DNA of 64,000 nucleotides from Pollutimonas bauzanensis_A. GTDB taxonomy: Bacteria; Pseudomonadota; Gammaproteobacteria; Burkholderiales; Burkholderiaceae_B. Below, in pieces: positions 43,234 to 52,454 of the stretch (its first letter is position 1; the number at the start of each line of letters is the position of its first letter). The notes beneath the pieces were generated by a model. That model worked only from the letters and a program-made list of their open reading frames with translations, did not search any database and had not been told where the DNA came from. A program made the position numbers and the translations under genes. The DNA is taken from assembly GCF_040393045.1 (NCBI RefSeq), contig NZ_JBEBUX010000002.1:1-64000 (forward strand), written 5' to 3'.

Positions 43234-45164
43234 TCCGCGCTACAGGTTTAACGTTACGCCGCGGACCCAAGGTACTGCTGGAAAATACCGATTTTGTCGT
43301 CAACCCGGGAGAACGGGTCGGCATGGTCGGCAAAAACGGCGCTGGCAAATCAACCCTCTTTGCCTTGCTGCAAGGGCGGCTTGATGCAGACGCCGGCACT
43401 GTATTTCTTCCCACTGGCTGGCGCATTGCCAGCGTCGAGCAGGAAATCAGCCACAACGATCAGCCAGCCCGCGAATTCGTCATCGATGGCGATACGCATC
43501 TACGCGCCATACAAACCGAGCGCGCTGCTACCCCCGACAGCAATGGCCACCGCATTGCCGAACTCGAAGCCGCACTGGTCGAGGCCGACGCATGGAGCGC
43601 GCCGTCGCGCGCCGAGCAATTGCTTGCGGGGCTAGGTTTTTCTCCCAGCCAATGGCTCAGTCCCGTCAACAGCTTTTCAGGCGGCTGGCAAATGCGTCTC
43701 GCGCTGGCGCGCGCCCTGATGGCTCCGTCCGAACTACTGTTGCTGGACGAGCCCACGAACCATCTGGACCTGGACGCCATGTTGTGGCTGGAACGCTGGC
43801 TCGGCGCCTACGAAGGCACCGTCCTGCTGATTTCGCACGACACTGAATTCCTGGATGCCGTCGCGAAAACCATTTTGCATTTCGACCAAGGCAAACTCGT
43901 ACGGTACCGCGGCGGCTACGAAGACTTCCTGACGCAGCGGGCGGAACGCATGCGACTAAGCCATATCGCCCTGGACCGCCAAAACCGCGAAACGGCCAGG
44001 CTGCAAAGCTTCATAGATCGTTTCAAGGCCAAAGCCACGAAAGCCAAGCAAGCTCAAAGCCGTGTCAAAGCGCTGGCTCGCATGGAAGTGCTGGCCCCTT
44101 TGCAGGCGGAATCTGGAATCGACATACGTATTCCTACCCCTACCAGCATGCCCGACCCACTGCTGGTACTGGACAAAGTATCCACCGGCTACAAAGATGC
44201 CGAAGGCAATGCCAGGACAGTCCTAAGCAATGTGCAACTGATGGTGCGCGGTGGCGACCGCATCGGCGTGCTCGGCGTAAACGGCGCGGGTAAAAGCACC
44301 CTGATCAAAACCCTGGCTGAAGAGCTGCCGACGCTGGCCGGCGAACGCCGTGCTTCCAAGGGACTGGAAATTGGGTATTTCGCCCAACACCAACTGGACA
44401 TGCTGGATCTGGAATCCACGCCGCTACAACATCTGATGCGTCTTGCCCCGCAAACACGCGAGCAAGAGCTACGCAACTACCTGGGCGGATTCGGTTTCAG
44501 CGGCGACACTGTCAATAGCAAAGTCTCTCCCATGTCAGGCGGCGAAAAAGCCAGACTAGCACTATCGTTGATCGTCTGGCAAAAGCCCAATTTGTTATTG
44601 CTGGATGAGCCCAGCAACCACCTTGACGTTGATACCCGGGAGGCCCTTGCAACCGCGCTGGCCGAATTCGCTGGCAGCGTCTTGCTGGTATCGCACGACC
44701 GCCACCTGCTGCGAACCACGGTCGATAACTTTTGGATTGTCGCCGACGGTCAGGTGCACGAATTCGATGGCGATCTGGAGGATTATCGGGACTGGTTGAC
44801 CGCCCGTGCAGCTTCCGCAAGAGCAGATGCGCGTAACGACACCCAAGGCGGCAATACTGAAGCCGCGGGCATTGACCGCAAGGCCCAACGCCGACAGGAA
44901 GCCGAAGAGCGGCAACGCCTGGCTATCTTGCGCAAACCGCTGGATAGCAAGCTGAAAAAAGTCGAAAACGAAATGGAAAAAGCCAGTGAACGCCTTTTGG
45001 TCCTGGATGCCCTGATCGCCGACCCCGACTTCTATTCAGACGCTCGTCGTCAAGAGCGTTTAAAAGTGCTTGAAGAACACGGGGAACTCAGCAAAAGGCA
45101 TGGACAGCTGGAAGAAGAATGGCTGGAACTCCATGAAGAACTGGAAGCCATTGCTGCTGACTGA
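43230..45164 (+). CDS. ABC-F ATPase (YheS-like)
   Basis: The 644-residue protein has two ABC domains and no membrane part: Walker A GKNGAGKSTLF and GVNGAGKSTLI, signatures FSGGWQMRLALARAL and MSGGEKARLALSL, and two Walker B motifs (LLLDEPTNHLD, LLLDEPSNHLD). A linker of about 80 residues lies between them, and a charged C-terminal coiled coil follows (residues about 545-640). ABC-F proteins act on ribosomes. It starts with GTG overlapping prmB, so a role in translation fits. Confidence 0.9.
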   Translation: MIRATGLTLRRGPKVLLENTDFVVNPGERVGMVGKNGAGKSTLFALLQGRLDADAGTVFLPTGWRIASVEQEISHNDQPAREFVIDGDTHLRAIQTERAATPDSNGHRIAELEAALVEADAWSAPSRAEQLLAGLGFSPSQWLSPVNSFSGGWQMRLALARALMAPSELLLLDEPTNHLDLDAMLWLERWLGAYEGTVLLISHDTEFLDAVAKTILHFDQGKLVRYRGGYEDFLTQRAERMRLSHIALDRQNRETARLQSFIDRFKAKATKAKQAQSRVKALARMEVLAPLQAESGIDIRIPTPTSMPDPLLVLDKVSTGYKDAEGNARTVLSNVQLMVRGGDRIGVLGVNGAGKSTLIKTLAEELPTLAGERRASKGLEIGYFAQHQLDMLDLESTPLQHLMRLAPQTREQELRNYLGGFGFSGDTVNSKVSPMSGGEKARLALSLIVWQKPNLLLLDEPSNHLDVDTREALATALAEFAGSVLLVSHDRHLLRTTVDNFWIVADGQVHEFDGDLEDYRDWLTARAASARADARNDTQGGNTEAAGIDRKAQRRQEAEERQRLAILRKPLDSKLKKVENEMEKASERLLVLDALIADPDFYSDARRQERLKVLEEHGELSKRHGQLEEEWLELHEELEAIAAD

Positions 45165-45185
45165 CCGGCAATAATCGAAGGCCTG

Positions 45186-45206
45186 GCTACGACTGCTCGT
45201 CGTAGC
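45186..45206. terminator. Inverted repeat at the ABC-F/DUF1330 convergent junction
   Basis: Perfect arms GCTACGA/TCGTAGC with a 7-base loop span the stop codon of the minus-strand DUF1330 gene, 21 bases after the ABC-F stop. No T-run. Confidence 0.45.
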
Positions 45207-45489
45207 TGATAATCACGACATCGGCTGCCTGCAAACGCAGAGGGACGACAGCCTGGTAGGCAGCTGAATCGTGCCACCCGTCTATGGCGGCACGATTCGG
45301 AAACCGAATGACTACGGTGTCGGTAAAGCCATGCGCGCCGGCCAGAACCTTGGCGCCGTGCCCTCTGAATACCACCTCTGCGCCCCACGGGGCGACCGTG
45401 GCTGGCACCTTGCTGCAATACTCTGCCCATTTAACGGGGTCTTTCACCGTTATATGCGCAATAACATAGGCGGTTGTCGAATTTTCCAC
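45187..45489 (-). CDS. DUF1330 family protein
   Basis: The small protein of about 100 residues starts (GTG) VENSTTAYVIAHITVKDP, with the family-like VKDPVKWAEY and FPNRAAIDGWHDSAAYQ. It has the dimeric ferredoxin-like fold of DUF1330; function unknown. The GTG at 45489 is preceded by GGGGGT at good spacing; a start at 45534 would overlap uvrD. It begins 13 bases after the uvrD stop. Confidence 0.8.
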   Translation of the reverse strand: MENSTTAYVIAHITVKDPVKWAEYCSKVPATVAPWGAEVVFRGHGAKVLAGAHGFTDTVVIRFPNRAAIDGWHDSAAYQAVVPLRLQAADVVIISYDEQS

Positions 45490-45502
45490 GGCGTACCCCC
45501 GT

Positions 45503-47773
45503 TCAACCAGCAATAATTTCCAGCTTGGCCACACCCAGCGCCAGCGTTTTGGTTCCAGCCTCGCGAAACTGAATTTGCGCCTGAGCGTCCTGGCCCAGGC
45601 CGCTCAAACCTATTACCGTGCCTTCGCCGAACTTGCCGTGGCGCACACCAGAACCGATACGGAAATGCTGATCGCCAACCGTGACACCCGTCGTCAGACT
45701 ACGGGCCACACGGGGCGCCACCATACCGCCATCCTTGCGATTAAAGGATTCACCGCGCCTGAAAGCCCCGCTCCAAGTGTCTTCGCGTACAGGTGCCCGG
45801 CCTTCTTTCGGCGTAAGCCACTTCAAGTGTTCCTCGGGTATTTCTTCCAGAAAGCGCGAGCGCATCGCATAGCGGGTTTGGCCGTGCAACATGCGGCTTT
45901 GCGCCAGAGTCAGGTACAGACGCTCCCGCGCCCGCGTGATGGCAACATACATCAGACGCCGCTCTTCTTCCACGCCAGCGGCTTCCAGCAAACTGTTCTC
46001 GTGGGGAAACAAGCCCTCTTCGACCCCGGTAATAAATACGGAATCGAATTCCAGCCCTTTGGCGGCATGCACCGTCATGAGTTGTACGGCATCCTGCCCG
46101 GCCTCGGCCTGGTTCTCACCTGCTTCCAGCGACGCATGAGTAAGAAATGCGGCCAGCGGCGACATCGTCGCGGCGACATCCAGCCCATCAGCCGTAGTGG
46201 GTTCGCGGTCGTCAGCGACTCGTCCTGCAGGCAGGCTGTCAAAATTTTCTTCGGCAACGAAAGCCGCAGCCGCGTTCACCAATTCCTGGAGGTTTTCCAG
46301 GCGATCGGCGCCTTCCCTATCGTTCTGATAATGCGCCAGCAACCCACTATGATGGACCACGTGCTCGACAAGTTCGGGCAGCGAGAGGATTTGTGCCTCG
46401 TGCGCCATTTGCTGAATGAGCTCCGCAAACCGGGCAAGATTGGTGCCGCCTTTACCCGACATATACGGTACAGCGCGAAACAGACTGGTATTGTTTTCAC
46501 GAGCCATATCGGACAATTGCTCGAGTGTCCGCGCCCCTATGCCGCGCGTCGGAAAATTGACCACTCGCAGCCACGACGTATCGTCGTGGGGATTATCCAT
46601 AAGACGCAAGTAAGCCAAGGCGTGCTTGACTTCCTGACGTTCGAAAAAGCGCAGCCCGCCGTAGACCTTGTAGGGAATCGCCGACGAAAACAGGGCATGC
46701 TCAATAATTCGCGATTGGGCATTGCTGCGATACAGAATGGCAATTTCCCGGCGTAAACGGCCATCATCGATCAAGGCCTTGATTTCATCAATGATCCAGC
46801 GCGCCTCAAGCAAATCGGATGCCTGCTCTACGACACGAACAGGCTCACCTACGCCTTGCTCAGTCCACAGATTCTTGCCGAGTCTGCCCGTATTGTGCGC
46901 AATCAGGGCGTTGGCCGAATCCAGAATATGCCCGTAAGAGCGGTAGTTCTGCTCTAGCCGAATCACATTCCCATGGGCGTAATCGCGCTCGAAATCAGCC
47001 ATATTGCCAACATTGGCGCCACGGAAAGCGTAAATCGATTGATCGTCGTCGCCTACAGCGAAGATGGACGCACCGCCGCCTGCCAGCAAGGTCAACCAGC
47101 GGTACTGCAGGGTATTGGTATCCTGGAACTCATCAACCAAAATGTGCTGGAAACGGCGTTGGTAGTGCTCACGTATCGGCGCATTGCGCTGCAATAGTTC
47201 GTATGCACGCAATAGTAATTCGGCGAAATCGACAACACCTTCGCGTTCGCACTGGTCTTGATATAGCTGATAGATTTCGACCAGGCGACGACGATGCGGG
47301 TCGTTGACTACCACATCGTGGGGCCGCTGCCCGTCTTCCTTGGCGCCATTGATAAAACGCTGAACATCCCTGGGGGGAAATTTTTCGTCGTCTATGCCGG
47401 CGCCCTTGATCATCCGCTTGATCGCGGCCAGCTGATCGGCGCTGTCCAGAATCTGGAAGGTTTGAATCAGACCGGCATCGCGATGATGGGCGCGCAAAAG
47501 ACGATTGCACAGCCCGTGAAAGGTGCCTACCCACATGCCACGCGTGTTAATGGGCAGCAAAGCGGACAAGCGCGTCAGCATTTCGCGCGCCGATTTATTG
47601 GTGAACGTAACCGCCACAAGCCCAAACGGACTGGCCTGACTGGTTTGAATCAGCCAGGCCATGCGTGTCGTCAGGACTCGGGTTTTGCCGCTCCCCGCGC
47701 CGGCCAGAACCAGCGCGTGTCGGGGAGGGAGAGTTACTGCGGCTTGCTGTTCCGGATTAAGACTGGAGATCAT
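45503..47773 (-). CDS. uvrD: DNA helicase II
   Basis: The 756-residue superfamily 1 helicase has LNPEQQAAV (Q motif), AGAGSGKTRVL (Walker A), DEFQDTN (motif II), GDDDQSIYAFRGA (motif III) and MTVHAAKGLEFDSVFI. It unwinds DNA in excision and mismatch repair. The ATG at 47773 overlaps the desaturase stop by four bases. Rep is the alternative, but the C-terminal tail with the IGLSG...QIQF segment fits UvrD. Confidence 0.92.
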   Translation of the reverse strand: MISSLNPEQQAAVTLPPRHALVLAGAGSGKTRVLTTRMAWLIQTSQASPFGLVAVTFTNKSAREMLTRLSALLPINTRGMWVGTFHGLCNRLLRAHHRDAGLIQTFQILDSADQLAAIKRMIKGAGIDDEKFPPRDVQRFINGAKEDGQRPHDVVVNDPHRRRLVEIYQLYQDQCEREGVVDFAELLLRAYELLQRNAPIREHYQRRFQHILVDEFQDTNTLQYRWLTLLAGGGASIFAVGDDDQSIYAFRGANVGNMADFERDYAHGNVIRLEQNYRSYGHILDSANALIAHNTGRLGKNLWTEQGVGEPVRVVEQASDLLEARWIIDEIKALIDDGRLRREIAILYRSNAQSRIIEHALFSSAIPYKVYGGLRFFERQEVKHALAYLRLMDNPHDDTSWLRVVNFPTRGIGARTLEQLSDMARENNTSLFRAVPYMSGKGGTNLARFAELIQQMAHEAQILSLPELVEHVVHHSGLLAHYQNDREGADRLENLQELVNAAAAFVAEENFDSLPAGRVADDREPTTADGLDVAATMSPLAAFLTHASLEAGENQAEAGQDAVQLMTVHAAKGLEFDSVFITGVEEGLFPHENSLLEAAGVEEERRLMYVAITRARERLYLTLAQSRMLHGQTRYAMRSRFLEEIPEEHLKWLTPKEGRAPVREDTWSGAFRRGESFNRKDGGMVAPRVARSLTTGVTVGDQHFRIGSGVRHGKFGEGTVIGLSGLGQDAQAQIQFREAGTKTLALGVAKLEIIAG

Positions 47774-48978
47774 GCCGCGTAGCGGCGCAACCGGTTGGCA
47801 AACTGTTCCAGGCTTTCGATACCACTTTGCTGGGCGCGTTGGCACCAAGCCTGCAAATCGGCGAGCAATTGTTCGCTGCTGGCGCTGGAGCTTTCCCAGA
47901 GGCGGGTCAGTTCACTACGCATTTGCACCAAGGTAGACAAAGATTGATTATCAGCCAGGACAGTTTGCAGTTCCGCGCGCTGGGCCGGTTCCAGGGAATC
48001 GTCGCTACGGGCAAGCCAATCTTTACTACGGCTAAGCAAAGCCCAGCGGCAATCGGGGCTGCCTTCCTTGCGGGAAGGTTTAAGCTTGGCCAGCTCGTCG
48101 CTAGCGGCCTTTTTCACCAAATCGGTGTAGCGCGCCAGAATTTCGTAGCGGTGGGTAATGACCCCTTGCAATGTACTGGCATCGACCAAGGCCTTTGCCG
48201 GTTCAAGTTTGAGCTTGGGAGCAAGCTTCTTGACTTGCGCCAAGCCGAAAAACCGCAAGATTTGAATATAAGCCCAGCCAAGATCGAACTCGTACCACTT
48301 GGTCGAAAACTTGGCCGATGTGCCATAAGCGTGGTGATTATTGTGCAGCTCTTCGCCGCCAATAATAATGCCCCATGGCGAAACATTAGTGCTGGTATCC
48401 GGGCTGGCGTAATTGCGATAGCCCCATGCATGGCCAATGCCATTGACGACACCGGCTGCCCAAAAAGGGATCCAGGCCATTTGAATAGCCCACACGGTTA
48501 GGCCAAGCACGCCAAACAGCGCCAAGTCGATACCGAGCATGATCAATATGCCCATCAAGCTATGGCGGGTATAGAGATTGCGTTCAATCCAGTCGTCGGG
48601 CGTGCCGTGTCCAAAACGCTTCAGCGTTTCTTCGTTGTTGGCTTCCTGACGATAGAGTTCGGCGCCACGGAAAAACACCTTGCCCAGCCCAAATACAACC
48701 GGGGAGTGGGGATCGCCTTCGCGTTCGACCTTAGCATGGTGCTTGCGGTGAATAGCCACCCATTCTTTGGTGACCATACCTGTAGTCAACCACATCCAGA
48801 AACGGAAGAAGTGCATGACTGCCGGATGCAAGTCCAACCCTCGATGGGCTTGGCTACGGTGCAGAAATACCGTAACTCCGACAATAGTAATGTGCGTAAG
48901 CACCAGGGTAACCAGCACGACCTGCCACCAGGAAAACTGTAGCAAACCGCCCGATAAAAAATTAAGTATATAGTCCAT
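47770..48978 (-). CDS. Membrane acyl-CoA (delta-9 type) fatty acid desaturase
   Basis: The 402-residue enzyme introduces a double bond into acyl chains using a di-iron centre. The three histidine boxes are HRSQAH (His40-His45), HRKHH (His77-His81) and HNNHH (near residue 215), with hydrophobic helices between. Residues from about 290 form a charged, helical tail not needed for catalysis and resembling, to my eye, the end of ISL3-family transposases. It precedes uvrD with a four-base overlap, an odd partner. Confidence 0.9.
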   Translation of the reverse strand: MDYILNFLSGGLLQFSWWQVVLVTLVLTHITIVGVTVFLHRSQAHRGLDLHPAVMHFFRFWMWLTTGMVTKEWVAIHRKHHAKVEREGDPHSPVVFGLGKVFFRGAELYRQEANNEETLKRFGHGTPDDWIERNLYTRHSLMGILIMLGIDLALFGVLGLTVWAIQMAWIPFWAAGVVNGIGHAWGYRNYASPDTSTNVSPWGIIIGGEELHNNHHAYGTSAKFSTKWYEFDLGWAYIQILRFFGLAQVKKLAPKLKLEPAKALVDASTLQGVITHRYEILARYTDLVKKAASDELAKLKPSRKEGSPDCRWALLSRSKDWLARSDDSLEPAQRAELQTVLADNQSLSTLVQMRSELTRLWESSSASSEQLLADLQAWCQRAQQSGIESLEQFANRLRRYAA

Positions 48979-49042
48979 AAACCAGTTAAGGCCTCATGTG
49001 AAGACATTGAAAAGTGTAGCCCACTTGTAAGCCGTATGACAG

Positions 49043-49058
49043 CTAAATTTCAATTTAG
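49043..49058. promoter_or_regulatory. Palindrome upstream of the desaturase gene
   Basis: CTAAATTTCAATTTAG has perfect 7-base arms around TC, 65 bases before the desaturase start. Such symmetry suggests a repressor site for lipid control, but no regulator is nearby. Confidence 0.45.
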
Positions 49059-49156
49059 TTTTGAGGCAAATCAAATATAAACAATAGCTTACCCCACTAC
49101 TGTGAGGGTTTTTCAAGCCTGATCAAGTTCGCTAACAACACCTGATCCGGGTTACG

Positions 49157-49181
49157 TCTGGCGGGTAAAAAACCCGTCAGA
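49157..49181 (-). terminator. Hairpin after the rRNA methyltransferase gene
   Basis: TCTG-CGGGT and ACCCG-CAGA pair with one mismatch around a five-base loop, starting six bases after the rsmB-like stop on the minus strand. No 3' T-run. Confidence 0.4.
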
Positions 49182-49186
49182 ACGCA

Positions 49187-50755
49187 CTACTTGCTTTCAG
49201 GCTCATTGAGCTCGCCGAGGCCTAAATCGCCTTCTGCGTCATCCTGAACGCTAATGGAAGCCTCTAATTCCTGAATTGGAGTCTCGACAGCTTGCTGTAA
49301 GACTTTTTCAGCAACAACAGGCTTGCTTCGTTCGAGCACAGCGGCAAAGAAGCCATCGGTGCCGTGAATATCCGGCCGCATGACTAAAAACGGCCCTTGA
49401 AGTGTCAGATTTTTGCAACGATCCGTCACGATATTGCTGGCATCAAGAAGCGTAAATTCAGGATTTTCGGCTAAAAACCCCTCAATTTGGTCTTGATTCT
49501 CTTCCGGCAAGATGCTGCACGTGGCATATACCAACCGCCCGCCCGGCGCCACGCAACGAGAAGCCTGACGCAGAATACTGGCCTGCATGGCACACAGTTC
49601 TTGCAGGGACTCGGGATGCATGCGCCATTTAAGATCGGGATTGCGCCTTAGGGTACCCAAGCCGCTGCAAGGCGCATCCACCAGAACCCGGTGTGCCTTG
49701 CCACGCAATCGTTTCACACGTTGATCGTTATCTGGATTGATGACCACCGGAACAATATTGGACAAACCGCTACGGGCAAAGCGCGGCTTGGCCTTGGCCA
49801 ACCGCGCGGCGGACACATCAAAGGCGTACAAGCGGCCAGTGGATCGCATCAGCGCGCCCAATAACAGCGTTTTCCCGCCCGCCCCCGCGCAATAGTCAAT
49901 AATCATTTCGCCCCGCTTGGGGGCCACCAGCGCTGCCAGGATCTGGCTGCCTTCGTCCTGGACTTCGATTTCGCCTTTTTCGAACATCGGCCACCTGTTG
50001 ATAGGCGGCCTTCCCTGCATGCGTATGCCCCACGGAGAATAAGGCGTCGGCACGGGATCAAAGCGCAAGCCAGCGCCACTGCGCAACAACGCGAGCATTT
50101 CATCGCGATCCGCCTTGAGCGGATTGATACGCAGATCCAAAGGCGCAGATTTGTTCAGCGCCTGTATTAGGGAATCCGCATCGTCCAGCGTTGACAAACG
50201 CTCATCCAGCCAGTCTGGCAAGCTATCGCGCACAGCGCGCGACAAGCTATTGACGTCAATACGCTGGACATGTTCGAGCCATTGCTGCTCGGTCTCGGAC
50301 AAGCCAAGATCCAGGACTGCCTTGTCGAATACCGACGCAAGGCCCAACACGGCCAAGCGGCGTGCCGCTGGGCCACTGCCACTTTCCGCAAATTGACGAT
50401 AGCGGCGCAGGTGGCGCAGCACATCGAACACCGCTTCAGCTACTTCGCCACGATCACGTGCACCCAATTTAGGATTGGCCCGCAACCACCGGGACAGCAC
50501 CGCATCAGCGGGGAATTTCCACTGGAGTATTTCACCCAGCACCGACCGTACCTGATCGATGCGGACAGCAGCCATGACATAAGGCCGGGGCACATAGGTG
50601 CCGCCCTCGCCTTGCCGAGTGGGCGCTGCGGCGTCCCTGACTGGGGTGTAACGGTCACGCTGATGGCCGGAGCGGGCGCCGCCCCTTTCATGCTCTTGCC
50701 TGCCAGGCGCAGCTTTTTTGCCCTGCGCGCGCCGAGGCTTGTCTGTACTATTCAT
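49187..50755 (-). CDS. RsmB/NOP-family rRNA (cytosine-5) methyltransferase
   Basis: The 522-residue enzyme has a basic low-complexity head (residues 1-55, rich in Arg, Gly, Gln), a NusB-like RNA-binding domain, and a C-terminal SAM domain. The catalytic cysteines are in VDAPCSGLGTLRRNPD and VYATCSILPEENQDQ, with SAM binding in DYCAGAGGKTLLLGAL. It is of the RsmB family that methylates 16S rRNA C967, although the long basic head is unusual. It lies two bases after purN. Confidence 0.88.
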   Translation of the reverse strand: MNSTDKPRRAQGKKAAPGRQEHERGGARSGHQRDRYTPVRDAAAPTRQGEGGTYVPRPYVMAAVRIDQVRSVLGEILQWKFPADAVLSRWLRANPKLGARDRGEVAEAVFDVLRHLRRYRQFAESGSGPAARRLAVLGLASVFDKAVLDLGLSETEQQWLEHVQRIDVNSLSRAVRDSLPDWLDERLSTLDDADSLIQALNKSAPLDLRINPLKADRDEMLALLRSGAGLRFDPVPTPYSPWGIRMQGRPPINRWPMFEKGEIEVQDEGSQILAALVAPKRGEMIIDYCAGAGGKTLLLGALMRSTGRLYAFDVSAARLAKAKPRFARSGLSNIVPVVINPDNDQRVKRLRGKAHRVLVDAPCSGLGTLRRNPDLKWRMHPESLQELCAMQASILRQASRCVAPGGRLVYATCSILPEENQDQIEGFLAENPEFTLLDASNIVTDRCKNLTLQGPFLVMRPDIHGTDGFFAAVLERSKPVVAEKVLQQAVETPIQELEASISVQDDAEGDLGLGELNEPESK

Positions 50756-50757
50756 GT

Positions 50758-51444
50758 TTACCTTTGTGATGGCTCGACGCCTTGTGGCGTCAGGACGAAG
50801 GAGCGGCTGGCGACGCCGCGCACTTGAACGCGCTGCATGGCATCGAGCGAAATGAGCCCTTCGGCCAGCCAGCGTACCACGTTCGCATATAAATGGTGTT
50901 CGATTTGCAGCACACGACCGGCCAGGTTATCGGGAGTATCGCCGGACAATACCGGTACGACGCCCTGGGCGATAATAGGCCCGTGATCCAATACCGGCGT
51001 CACAAAATGCACGGTACTGCCGTGCCACTGCACGCCCATGGCCAGCGCCTGCTGATGCGTATGCAACCCCGGAAAAGCTGGCAGCAACGAAGGATGGATA
51101 TTAATCAACTTGCCATTGTAGCGCTCGACGAATGCCGGCGTCAGTACCCGCATGAAGCCAGCCAGCAACACATAATCAGGTCGATAAGCATCAATCGCAT
51201 CCGCCAGCGCGGTATCGAACTCATCCCGAGATGAATAGTCCCGATGGGGCACCACAGCAGTCACGATGCCTTGCTCGCGCGCCCAGGCGATACCGCCGGC
51301 ATCAGCCTTGTTGGAGATAACAGCGCAAATGGCAGCCGGCAGCGCCTGATTACGCACTGCGTTGACGATAGCCTGCATATTGGTGCCGCGGCCGGAAATC
51401 AGCACGACGAGACGGCAACCAGTGGTAGAAGATGCACCCAACAC
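50758..51444 (-). CDS. purN: Phosphoribosylglycinamide formyltransferase
   Basis: The 228-residue enzyme transfers formyl from 10-formyl-THF to GAR in purine synthesis. Signatures are LVVLISGRGTNMQAI, NIHPSLLPAFPGLHTHQQAL and GSTVHFVTPVLDHGPII, with the catalytic Asn, His and Asp. I take the GTG at 51444, with AGGA seven bases upstream; the longer start at 51498 would overlap the divergent ribF start. Confidence 0.93.
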   Translation of the reverse strand: MLGASSTTGCRLVVLISGRGTNMQAIVNAVRNQALPAAICAVISNKADAGGIAWAREQGIVTAVVPHRDYSSRDEFDTALADAIDAYRPDYVLLAGFMRVLTPAFVERYNGKLINIHPSLLPAFPGLHTHQQALAMGVQWHGSTVHFVTPVLDHGPIIAQGVVPVLSGDTPDNLAGRVLQIEHHLYANVVRWLAEGLISLDAMQRVQVRGVASRSFVLTPQGVEPSQR

Positions 51445-51488
51445 AATAATTCCTGAGTAAGTTGACGCAAAATTGTAAACTCTCGGGT

Positions 51489-52454
51489 GTGAAAGCATCT
51501 TCCAGAATTTATCGCACCCTTCCCCGCTACGATACCCAGCAACCCAGCGCGGTAACTATCGGCAACTTCGACGGCGTCCATCGCGGGCACCAGGCTATCC
51601 TTGCGCGCGTGCACGAATCAGCGCAAGAGCGAGGCCTGGCCTCTACCGTGATGACTTTCGAGCCCCATCCACGCGCCTATTTTGCACGACGTGGTCAACG
51701 GCCCGAACTGATTCCAACCCAGATCAGCAGTCTGCGCGACAAGGTCCAAGCCTTACAGGCGCATCAGGTCAACCAGCTAGTGCTGGAACGCTTTAACCAG
51801 GCGCTGGCTGATATGTCGGCAGAAGACTTTATAGAACAGTTGCTGGTGCGCGGCCTGAATACGCGCTGGCTACTGGTGGGCGAAGACTTCCGGTATGGCC
51901 ACAAGCGTAGCGGCGACATAGACTTGTTGCGCCGCGCAGGCAAGCAATACGGATTCGACGTCGAAACCATAGCGGATATCGCGGACGAGCACGGCCATCG
52001 TATATCCAGTTCTGAAGTCCGCACTGCGTTGGCCGTTGGCAACCTGGAACGGGCTGAACACCTGCTTGGCCGCAGCTACCGGATCACCGGCCATGTCATC
52101 CATGGCCAAAAACTCGGGCGCACGATAGGCTACCCCACGCTGAATGTAAAAGTACCGCTGCAATGCGCCGCCCGCTCGGGCGTGTATGTGGTGCGGGCGC
52201 ACGGCCTGGCGGCCCATCCCATCAACGGTGTTGCCAGCCTGGGGGTGCGGCCAACCATCTCGCACGGAGGCCGCCTGATGCTCGAAGCGCATCTGCTGGA
52301 CTGCCAGGTGGACGCATACGGTAAACTCGCAGGTATTGAATTCCTACAGTACCTGCGGGACGAAGAAAAATTTCCCGACCTTCCCACAATGATCGCTGCC
52401 ATCGACCAAGATGTACAAAGCGCTCGCGACTATTTTGCCTTCCATGGACTATAG
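51489..52454 (+). CDS. ribF: Bifunctional riboflavin kinase / FAD synthetase
   Basis: The protein of about 321 residues makes FMN and FAD. The N-terminal nucleotidyltransferase has TIGNFDGVHRGHQAIL and SSSEVRTALAVGNLERA; the C-terminal kinase has GRTIGYPTLNVKV and GVASLGVRPT. The GTG at 51489 (VKASSRIYRTLPRYD) is chosen; a TTG at 51462 is in frame. It overlaps ileS by 11 bases. Confidence 0.94.
   Translation: MKASSRIYRTLPRYDTQQPSAVTIGNFDGVHRGHQAILARVHESAQERGLASTVMTFEPHPRAYFARRGQRPELIPTQISSLRDKVQALQAHQVNQLVLERFNQALADMSAEDFIEQLLVRGLNTRWLLVGEDFRYGHKRSGDIDLLRRAGKQYGFDVETIADIADEHGHRISSSEVRTALAVGNLERAEHLLGRSYRITGHVIHGQKLGRTIGYPTLNVKVPLQCAARSGVYVVRAHGLAAHPINGVASLGVRPTISHGGRLMLEAHLLDCQVDAYGKLAGIEFLQYLRDEEKFPDLPTMIAAIDQDVQSARDYFAFHGL

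Noticed and set aside
45575..46756. Plus-strand open frame of 393 codons opposite uvrD
   Set aside because: Antisense shadow of uvrD; composition unlike a real protein.
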